From assembly GCA_963662175.1 (NCBI GenBank), contig OY759219.1, forward strand, positions 42,479,675 through 42,543,674: a stretch of 64,000 nucleotides of DNA, read 5' to 3'. The notes beneath the pieces were generated by a model. That model ran no database searches. It was not told where the DNA came from and saw only the letters and a list, made by a program, of their open reading frames with translations. The DNA is from Aradus depressus (lineage: Eukaryota; Arthropoda; Insecta; Hemiptera; Aradidae). Of this stretch, positions 1-10,383 are shown one piece after another (position 1 is the stretch's first letter; every line of letters begins with the position of its first letter). The position numbers were made by a program, and so were the translations under genes.

Positions 1-125
1 TATATCAACTATTCACAATCAGCCCAAACGGTCGATTGGTTTTAGAGAGAGAGCGAACACTTCATTGATTAATTCGTGCTGGGGAAGTGCATTGCCGGTC
101 ATTCAGCTAAGTGTTTGTGATTGAA
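1..125 (+). repeat. Repeat family A, 3' end
   Basis: It matches the 3' end of a family seen at least ten times in the window. Signatures are CCCAAACGGTCGATTGG, a GAGAG-rich strip, TTGATTAATTCGTGCTGGGG, AAGTGCATTGCCGG and TTCAGC. It is non-coding and its class is unknown. Confidence 0.6.
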
Positions 126-139
126 AAGTTGTGAGCTCT

Positions 140-330
140 CTACCAAACGGTTAGTCCTATCGCAAAATTTATTCTTACCAAAATTGTTCCGTATAAAATT
201 TCCCACTGCTCAGATTTGAGATTGGATCAATACGACAAAAGTTATAGCGGGCCGAAGAATGTAAACTAAATGTCTATAAGGAATATATCGTAACGAATTT
301 TTAAATCGTAACTCATAGCAACGAACTTTA
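140..330 (+). repeat. Repeat family B copy
   Basis: Shares TTATTCTTACCAAAA, AGATTTGAGATTGGATCAAT and ACGACAAAAGTTATAGCG with 34780-34900, and in inverse orientation with 32290-32450 and 57230-57370. It is a non-coding interspersed repeat. Confidence 0.6.
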
Positions 331-374
331 AAAATGGTTTTTGTATTTGTAGTTTTAAAAAAAAATAAATAAAT

Positions 375-575
375 AAATAAAGAAAAATATATGTGACGTA
401 GCCACTCTCTCTCCTCCCCTTCTCAAAATGATTTCATTTTGTCTCTTTGTACAGCGTTATCTTGAGACATTCTTATACCCAGTAATGCCAGTATGAATTA
501 ATTTTGATAAGAGAGGGAGAGAGTGATCTGTAAGCGTGGTAGGTATAGAAAGTCCTGTAATGACCACATCTTGAG
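375..575 (-). mobile_element. MITE-like family B2 copy
   Basis: Inverse copy of the element at 56850-57100. It shares CTTATACCCAGTAATGCCAGT, and its ends CACTCTCTCTCC and GGGAGAGAGTGATCTGTAAG are inverted relative to each other. It probably belongs with the neighbouring repeat B. Confidence 0.55.
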
Positions 576-1111
576 TTATCAAATTAAGGATTTTTCAAAA
601 CATTTTGGATCCAAAAATTATTCTTTCATTCCTCTTATTTTATCCTCCGAAATATCCACGTAAACCTAGAAGATGGCTGCTAACTGGAAGTTATCGTCTA
701 CCTATTATAACTGAAATATTTAAAATTGTCCTTTTTTTGATTTGAGTTCTGGCTCAATAAGAGAGAAAATATGAAAAAAAAAAAAAAAAAAGTTAAAATT
801 CCCCAATTTTACAGCACCGAAAAGTGAAACTTTTTCTTTAGCAGTGGGGAATTAGGCTGTCGGTATTTCCATCCGAACAAACTTCTGAAAAGATTTTAAT
901 TTTAAAGTTAACATGACGCCCACAAAGGGGCTTAGAAACTTTGGTTTTAATCTTTTCTACAATTCTACAGTGAAAGGATTCGTAGAGTGGAAAATTGTTG
1001 GTATGGCAATGGAAACAAAGTTCTTATAGGCAATGTGAAAGGGCGAAAGTTGAAATTTCTTTAAAATAATTGAGTGGATATTTCCCGTTAGATTATTTCA
1101 AACAAAACATC
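576..1111. other. AT-rich stretch upstream of hairpin element
   Basis: No exon, RNA gene or clear repeat recognised. It contains a poly(A) run near 775-791. It presumably belongs to the sfl intron that begins outside the window. Confidence 0.5.
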
Positions 1112-1122
1112 TTCAATTTCAG

Positions 1123-1419
1123 AATGGACTTGAAAAATAAAATAAAACTGGTTTATTTAATATGTTGTCTAATTTCACTAACTATATATACATGGGAGTA
1201 CTTTCGGTATTTCTACCATCCTCAGCCAAAAGCATAAGAGATAAGACTAAGTTAAATTTCTTATCTCTTATGCTTTTGGCTGAGGATGGTAGAAATACCG
1301 AAAGTACTCCCATGTATATATAGTTAGTGAAATTAGACAACATATTAAATAAAACAGTTTTATTTTATTTTTCAAGTCCATTTGAATTATTTCACAATAT
1401 CTCTGCAATTATGTCAGTT
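1123..1419 (+). mobile_element. Hairpin (fold-back) element, copy 1
   Basis: Two nearly perfect inverted arms of about 115-120 bp meet around 1250-1262, for example ATCCTCAGCCAAAAGCATAA against TTATGCTTTTGGCTGAGGAT. They are followed by a short asymmetric tail (TTATTTCACAATATCTCTGC). It is flanked by an 11-bp direct repeat TTCAATTTCAG at 1112-1122 and 1420-1430. There is no ORF. A second copy lies at 34960-35238. Confidence 0.85.
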
Positions 1420-1430
1420 TTCAATTTCAG

Positions 1431-2030
1431 CATGTTTTGAGATTTCCCAGTTCTACCAAAAGTTTTCCTATATTTCTCTTCAATATGTTCAATGAAATGA
1501 GCACAATAATTTTAAGCTGAAAGTTAAAAGTAGTTGGTATAATAGAAAGGTATTGTGTTTTAGGGCAGTCATGTTTCAAAGTTCAGTATGTTCTTTTTTA
1601 CATTTTCGCTTAGGCGTTTTCAATTTAGGCGCCTCAAAGAAAGGTGTAGCCACCCCTCTGTAAGAGAATTAATGGCTAGCTGGTGATTAGTAAATGTCAA
1701 AGGAAACGGGACAAAAAAAAAAGTCACATTTTTGTTATTTTTCTAAAACTCATTAGACCAAAACAAAGTGACTTTATCATGGTGTCTGGTATTTGTCTTC
1801 TTCTGAGTTGAGGATTAATGGAAACCCTTGTTATTGACCAAAAAAAAGTCCAAAATGAGACTACAAGCTACAGAAAAAGAAAATATCGCTATGGAGACCA
1901 TAGCTTCCATGTTCCGAAATAACTTTTATTAGAAGAAATAACCGAATGTTAAGTATTTCTTTCGAAACTTCGATTAAAATTTAAGTTTTTCGTTATAATA
2001 TAATATATGGTTTTTAGTCAGCTGGTTGAG
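1431..2030. other. Intronic stretch, nothing recognised
   Basis: AT-rich, with short open frames only and no splice-flanked conserved protein. It lies in the intron before sfl exon 2505. Confidence 0.5.
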
Positions 2031-2033
2031 AGC

Positions 2034-2278
2034 GCCAGTAGCTCAGAGCCTATTGAGCTCAAAATCCCCGTGCTTTAACTACGAGATCTTATCGCCTACT
2101 ACCAAAGCGCTCTTATGTGCTCTTGATGGACATGAGCCCGACTCTACTATGGTTTGTCCTAAATTTCGCCTATACTAAATTTTTATTCAACTAGGCTAGG
2201 GTTCTTTAAAGAGTACCTGATATCATACATGCTAGGGACCATCGCTCCTAGATAAAAAACCTACGGGTCTCGGCCAAA
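2034..2278 (-). mobile_element. tRNA-derived SINE, diverged copy
   Basis: Minus-orientation body: GCTTTAACTACGAGATCTT, CGCCTACTACCAAAGCGCTC, GGACATGAGCCCGACTCTAC and a GTACCTGATATCAT strip. A short head-like fragment GCCAGTAGCTCAGAG lies at 2035-2050. It is heavily diverged. Confidence 0.7.
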
Positions 2279-2504
2279 ATGGACTGTTGTTCATTTGAAT
2301 GAGAAACAGAGCTTTTCATTGATTTGGAATGTTCGGAACCAGTTCACATTTGATGGACTAGTCCTAGGACTGGAATGCGAATGTTCTGAAGTCAATCTAG
2401 ATAGTCGAGTCCAGTCGGAGTCTGGTGCAGTTCTATTATATCCTATTAACATGTTCTGTTTTAATGTTATATTATTATTACTGATGTATAATACTTGTTC
2501 TCAG

Positions 2505-2687
2505 ATCAACATCTTCATGAGCCACATGTCCAACTACGGGAACGACCGTCTGGGACTGTACACCTTTGAGTCTGTCATCAAGTTCCTCCGATGTTGGACC
2601 AATCTCAAGCTGCTCAGTTCACCACCCCTCACCCTCGCTGAGAAGTACTTCGCACTCTACCCCGAGGAGGCCGACCCTGTCTGGGGG
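2505..2687 (+). CDS. sfl: sfl exon a (end of deacetylase region)
   Basis: Acceptor TTGTTCTCAG ends at 2504 and donor GTGAGT starts at 2688. The exon has 61 codons and starts and ends in phase 0. It encodes [21 protein letters not shown], strongly conserved in NDSTs, then [18 protein letters not shown]. The preceding NDST exon is not visible in positions 1-2504, so it lies outside the window. Confidence 0.95.
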
Positions 2688-5600
2688 GTGAGTAACACAA
2701 CACCAATATCACAATACATTTCTGTCTGTAGTGGAAAGCAAATATGATGAATAAAAACAAACAACTTTCCACAAAAATATATGCATGAAGTGTATGCATA
2801 TGCCATATGCAAACTTATATGACAACAATGGATAAACCTAGAATTGGTTCCTCTTGATAAAAAGGTTATAAAAAAGTACTCAAAAAATCCCCATATAATT
2901 TTTTATATTTGTGTTAACAGATATAATAAGTAAAATATATACAATTAATGTATACAAAAATTTGCCATCTTAAGGACTTGTTAACAGAAATAATTAGATA
3001 AAAAATATACAATTGGTGTGTACGAGTTGTTATTAGTAGCATTATCATTCTTATTTTGATTATAATTTGATTTATAATTGCTAATATGAAGAATAATATA
3101 TAATTAGTACATTATAAGCAGTCAATAGAGGACGACTGTAGCTTAGAGGTAATGTGCTTGCTTACTGAGCTCCTCAAGATCGCGGATTCGAAACCCGGCC
3201 GAGGCTTTAAGTTTTTTTTATATGGGAGAAAAAATACCTTGAGCATATGAATATGAAGAAATACATTTCTGTTTCAATGTGTCTGTGAACATGATAACTC
3301 TTGAAAGAATAAATATATCAACACCAAATTTTATCCAGTACTTTCTAATAACGAAACGAATGAGACGTTAAGCGATGGTCCCGAGCCTCAGGTACTTGTT
3401 GAAGACCCCTTACTCTAGGTGAATACAAAATTTAGGATAGACAAAATTTAATACTCCCATAGTAGGAGTCGGGCTAATGCAATAAGCGATATGACCTCGT
3501 AGTTGAAGCCCGGGCATACATGAAGTGTATCGGCATATGCTATATGCAAACTTATAAGATAACAGCAAATTTAAATTGAACTTGGGCTGACGATGGCATA
3601 AGCCAATATATTTTTGTGGAATTAGACAATTTAAAAGTTAAACAAGTTCTTTGTTTTTATTTCGTTTAACTCAATACCTGCACACAACAACCAGACACAA
3701 TGATAGTAGAATTTATCGTTACAGCATATCACGTGATTTTTTTCAAAATATTCCCTTTCATAAGCTATTTTACTCCTTCAGTTAGTTGTTATGACTCATA
3801 CCCGGGCTTTAACTACGAGGTCATATCGCCTACTACCAGAGCGCTCTTTCGTCACTCTGGTGGACGTGAGCCCGACTCTACTGTGCGAGTCCTAAAGTTT
3901 GCCTACCTAGGTTTATTCACCGGGTAGGAGTCTTTAACGAGTACCTGACATCGCACAGGCTCTGGAGCATCTCTTAACGTCCCATCCTATAATTTTGTAT
4001 AATTGTTTATTGATATATTTCTTTTTTTTTTCAGAACCCTTGCCAGGATCCCCGTCATATCAAGATCTGGTCTCACAACAAGTCCTGCGAACAGCTGCCT
4101 CGGTTCTTGGTGATCGGTCCTCAGAAGACAGGGACCACTGCTCTCTACTCCTTCCTGTCCATCCATCCCAACATCTCCAGTAATATCCCTAGTCCGGAGA
4201 CCTTCGAGGAGATACAGTTCTTCAATGGACGCAACTATTACAGAGGTCTCGCATGGTGAGACTTTTCTACAATAATAATAATAATTATTATTATTATTTC
4301 CATTGTACTATAACAAGATAATAGGACAAATAGTTTATAAATTAGATACAGCTCATATCGCCTACTACCAGAGCGCTCGTTCGTTGCTTTGGTGGACATG
4401 AGCCCGACTCTACTAGGGGACTTTGCTCAAACCAGGTTTAACTATGGGTCTTTAACGAGTACCTGACATCGTACAGGCTTGAGACCATCACTTAACGTCC
4501 ACGAAGGACGACGGGCCCCCAATTAAAAAAAATCTAAGCCTCGGTCTGGTTTCTAACTCACCATGCTACCTCTGAGTAACCAGGAACCTCAAAATGTGTC
4601 TGACATATAATTAATACTGAGCCGGTAGCTCAGTGGTATGCGTGATTGGCTTCTGAGCTGAAGAGTGTGTGTTCGTAACCCGACCGAGGCTCTTAGTTTA
4701 TTTTATCTGGGAGGTAAAATAAACTTAAGCACGCCGTCCTTCGGATGCCCAAGCCTGAACGATGTCAGGTACTCATTAAAGACCTATTGACCAAGGTGAA
4801 TAAAAATTTAGGACTCCCAAAGTAGAGTCGGGCTCATGTCCACCAGAGTGACGAAAGAGCGCTCTGGTAGTAGGCTATATGACCTCGTAGTTAAAGCCCG
4901 GTTGCGGGTTCGAATCCCGTCCGGGAGTGAGTTTTATTTCGTAGATAGAACTCCCCCCCGGGGCCAAGGATGTCGTAAATAACTAGATAACACCATTATA
5001 AGAGTCATGGCTAATATGCATTGTACATAAGGCCAAAAAAAAAATATATATATATATATATATATTTGCATTGAAAATAAGGGTATAATTGATATCAAAA
5101 TACAAATGAAAAAATTAATGTGCACGTCATGAGAGAAGAGGCAACACTAATTGCAATTAACCTCGCTGAAATGAAAATATGTTAATTTATTTCGGCCAAC
5201 AAAATATAAATTAAAGATGGAATTGTTCTTAATAGAACAGATAAATTATTAGGACTAAATAGCAAACATATATGAATAAATAGAAAATATATTTAAAAAA
5301 ATAACACTATTCACGTGAAGTAAGACATATTGCATTTCTTATTCAACTATCCTTATTAGTTAGTTATTATGATTCATGCCCGGGCTTTAACTACAAGGTC
5401 ATATCATGTACTACCAGAGCGCTCTTTTATAACTCTGGTGGACATAACCCGATTCTACAATCGAAATTTGGCCAACCCTGGCTCTTTAACGAGTACCTGA
5501 CATCGTACAGGCTCTGGACCATCGCTTAACGTCCCAACCGAAGGACGACGTGATTAAGTTTTTTTTTTTTTTTTTTTTACCGTCGAGATGAAATAAACTA

Positions 5601-8600
5601 ATGGCCTCGGCAGGGTTTCGAATCCGCGATCTTGAGCTCAGTAAGCAAGCACGCACACGACTCAGCTACCGGCGCCCTCTAGCTACTTGTATTTCTGCAG
5701 TGTCTCCTATGATGAACCATTAAGCTTATTGTATTTTATTTGTATTGAGAGCAATCTAGGGGACGTAAGGAAAACTAATAGTAAATGATAATAACAAAAA
5801 TAGATAAGCAATGTTGATTATTTTTTTATTAAAAGAAAATAGAGGAAAATTATCATTCATTAAACAAGAAATTCGGAACATTTTTTTTTTTACTTCCCCA
5901 GCTCTACGAAGTATAGGGGAAGTTACGTAATTTGTCAAAAATGATATGCTGTTTTCAACGGAATTTCATGTTTTCCGACCTACAGATTCCAAATATGAAA
6001 AAAGAAATTATATGTCTCATTCTGTGAACACGATAACTCCCGATAGAATGAATATATCGACACAAAGTTTTTATGTGTGTGACCAGAACCTCCTTATGGG
6101 GTTTACACCAATTGATTTTTAGCGGAATCGGCCAAAGGGGACATAACCTGTCTAATTTGAGAGATATCGGATGAAGGGAAGGGGGGTTCAGGGGCGGGAC
6201 CTCAATTCCAAAACCCTAATAACTGCCCATGTAATGAATTTATCGAACCTAAATTTAGTCTCAAGATTTAGGAGCCCCTATGTAAGTCAACTGTTCAATA
6301 TTAGCACAAACGGTCGAATGGTTTGATTATGTTAATTAACGATGTTAATTGATTGATTCGTTTTGGGGAAGTACATTGCCGTTGATTTACCGACCACTTT
6401 TTTTCATGTGCGTACCCCTCGCCAACCCATTTCCGTAAGTTGTACTCCTATCGGATTGTAGTTAAGGTTAGGTTAGGTTTTATGACTCATGCCCGGGCCT
6501 TAACTACGAGGTCATATCGCCTACTACCAGAGCTCTCTTTTGTCATTCTGGTGGACATGAGCCCGACTCTACTATGGGAGTCCTAAATTTTCCCTACCCT
6601 AAATTTTTATTCACCTAGGGCAGGGGTCTTTAACGAGTACCTGACAACGTACAGGCTCGGGACCATCGCTTAACGTCCCATCCGAAGTTTCGAACCCACG
6701 ACCTTGAGCTCAGAAGACAAGTACGCATACCACTGAGCAACCGGCGCCCTCGATTGTAGTTAATATAGTGGTTGCGATTACAGTGGTATAACTTCAAGGG
6801 CATTATTAGCCAGTTCGTATTTCAGTGCACGATAAATATTTGGTGAATCACTGCCTTTTTTTTAGTTCAAGAAGAGAAGATCTTGTCTCTTATTATTACC
6901 GATTTTTCTCAATTTGCTAATATTTGTTGAACTTCTCTGTCATTTTTCCCTTTCAATTGGAAAGTCACAGCCTCAATTATCTTAGAATTATATAAATATG
7001 CCAACTTTAAACCAAAAAATGTTACTGTTGACCTTTGCGCCGAAACCGATAAACTTTATATATATATTATTTTTGTGGGATTTGAAAATATAAATAAATG
7101 TTAAAGAATTTCTTTGTTTCTCATTTTATTTAGGTTAATTCTACAATTTTTTTTATTTTTTTTCAGGTATATGGACTTTTTCCCGATAGTAAAAAATAAC
7201 TCAGCCCAGTATCTTTTCGAAAAGTCAGCCACTTACTTCGATGGCGAACTAGTACCAAAAAGAGCCCATGCGTTACTGCCTCAAGCCAAACTGGTAAGTG
7301 AAATGTCCAAACTTATATTCGATCCATCTATACATTACCTTGTTGTAAAATGTTTAAAATAAAACCTCTACTGTTGGGCTCCACGAAACTAACAATTAGT
7401 ATATATTTGTATAAACTACTTCATAAAAAAATGGGACGTACTTTGAAAATTGCTTTTATTTTAGATTTATCTTGTTTTGATAGCAAATCTCCTTATTTTA
7501 GTTTAAAGAACTACTTGGTAGAAAGACGTTACTTTCTCGAGTAACAGAGCTCCATTTTTTCCAATGGACAATTGCACCTCCTTAGGAACAAATGAGTAGG
7601 TGATTTCCAAAACGAGCCATTTGTCCGTAAACAACTTTTGGGATAATCACCAAAAACTGATAAAAATTAACCGTTTTAAGTTGAAGTTCCGATTTTTTTT
7701 TTCATGGATGGGTAATAACTTTATCTCTCATCTTGCAAACGTTGCCAAATATATTGTGGCTAGAAAATTTGCTATTTTTTATTTAAGTTTTCTATTAGAT
7801 ACTTTTGGCACTCAACATGAGAAATGGCTGGTTTTGGAAATCACCTACTCAAATGTTTTATTTCGTATTTAAATATTTCTATATATTATTATTTTCTTTG
7901 TCAATACTACATGTCCGTCGATAGTTGGATATACCATTGTCCAAAGATTATATTTATATTTTTCTCTTTCCAGACTGTTATATTGTATTTACTAATAAAC
8001 TTTAATTCATCTTTTTCTACACAAGGATTATTTTGACTTTCGGACTTTATGCGACCAAAACATTAATGTTTTGAACTTGGAAAAAGCAATGTTATTGTTT
8101 ATAAAGAAAACATACCGTTGCAATTTGAAATAATTTATCGGGTGTCGAAATAATGCATTCTGATCTATGAAATAATAATGTGATATGATCCATGAAAATC
8201 TCTCAGAAGGTAGACATTTATTGAGTAGCCAAAGTAATCTTCTAGCACAGTGGATACTCAAATTTGTCTTTTTTTCCTTAGGTGACTATCCTGATCTCGC
8301 CTGCGAAACGGGCCTACAGCTGGTACCAACATATGAGGGTCCACAAAGATCCTGTAGCACTCAACTACACATTCTACGATGTCATCTCAGCCACCGACAC
8401 TGCTCCTAAGAGACTCAGAGACCTCAGGAATAGGTATCGAATAGAGTAGATAATAAATACTTACTATATAAATGTCAATTCAAAAATGATAGACCTGGGA
8501 CCGGACTCCGACTAGACTGTATTCCATCGATTTAAAAATAGTCTCTTTCTGTTGAATAGTCAGAACCAGGGCTATGTGCGTCTACGCATGAGTTATGATT

Positions 8601-10343
8601 GTCTGCGTTATAGCGTAGACAACGTGTAGACTACATAGACAAGGCCTGGAGAAGTGAGCTGTTTTTAATTTAAGTTAGGTTACACCATTTGTTTGAGTCA
8701 AGGTCCGACATCCGACATTTAGCACATGAGGTCCGAGAACCTTATATTCAGTGGGTAGCGTGAAATGGGGTGAGGAATATGGTGAAAATTATGTTTGTGT
8801 GTGTCTGTGGACATGATAATTTGCGATAAATTAAGGACTATATCTTTTGATTTACAGCTAAATCGGGGGGGGGGGGGGGGGGGGGGGGGGGTCTTAAAAA
8901 CCCTAATATAATGGATGTATCAACACGAAATTTTATATGTTGAAGCAGAGTCCATAAGAACGATTTTCGAATCGGAAAGGGGAAGCGATTCAACTCAAAA
9001 GCTCTAATAACTACCTTCTTAATAAATGTAAATGCCACGACATTTTTTTTTTTGAGATTGAAAGACTAGAAGAGAGAAGATAGATATATTGGGATGGCTG
9101 GTGTGTACTCCTAGCAACTTAAGCATCCATTGCTCTTATCGCTTCTCTGTTAGCGCTACTGTGGGAATTCTAAATTTTTCCTAACCAGGTTTAGTTTTTT
9201 TTCCTATCCAGATAGAAATCTAAGGGCCTCTGCCGGGTTTCGAACCCTTAATCTTAAGCTCAGTAGCCCAGCACGCTACATCTGAACTATCTAGTCCATG
9301 AGTAAGACACCTATTGATTTTCAGCCATGTTGGCCGAAGAGGAAAAGAGTTTAGATTAGAAAAGATGAAACGTAGTTAATTACCAATAAAATGGAGCTAG
9401 GGAAGTAGATTAGCGGTGATTGACGGATATTTGTGCCTTTAGATGTCTGAACCCCGGCAAGTACTCCCAGCATCTGGAGCGATGGCTTCAGTACTACCCG
9501 CCCCAACAGCTCCACATCATAGACGGGGAACAGCTCCGCTCCAATCCTGTCGAAATTATGGATCAATTGCAAAAATTTCTCAAAATCACACCCCTATACG
9601 ACTACTCAACACATCTCAGGTAAGAGACTAAATTATTTATTTTAGTTATTTTATTAGTTTATTTATTTTATTATTATAAACGTCCAGCAAATTGGGCGAT
9701 GGGACCATTTCAATTCCTCAACTTTAAAAAACCAACTAGATTTATTTCAGAACAAAAAAAAAATAGCTGATTAATCCTATGTATTTCACGCAGGTTACCA
9801 GGCTTTGTCCTTTTTGTGACTTTAAAGCAAAGTTATCTACCCAGTTAGTAATTGTAAGATACTTTTAACTGATATAGATATTGTCAATGATTTTGAGGTT
9901 GAGACGTGGCGTATCGGCCCTCCTCAACATTAGATTACATGCGATTTACGGGTAAATAAGGATGGATTGAGCCAGTTTAAAGTAAATTTGTACCATGTCT
10001 CACTTGTGAAGTTGAAATGATTAAATTCCAAAATGTTATCTTAATTGCTACATTACATAGACAAATACATGAAAGGAGTATCCGTCCATAAAATAAAATG
10101 ATAAATTTTCTGATAAAACTGAAACCTTAATTGGACGTAATGATTTAATGTGTTGCCATAACAGCGACTTTTTCACGAATTAATAGCAACATTTTTGGAT
10201 TTAGTAGAGTTAAAAATGAAAAAAAAAAAAATCTGTTTGGAACACTTTGGTGTCGTCTTCCGTGGTGCATCATCGATCTAGTGTATTGTATACTCCAACA
10301 CTGGTGAGGAAATATGTTCGAGAACAGATTTTGATGAAGAATA

Positions 10344-10383
<40 letters not shown>

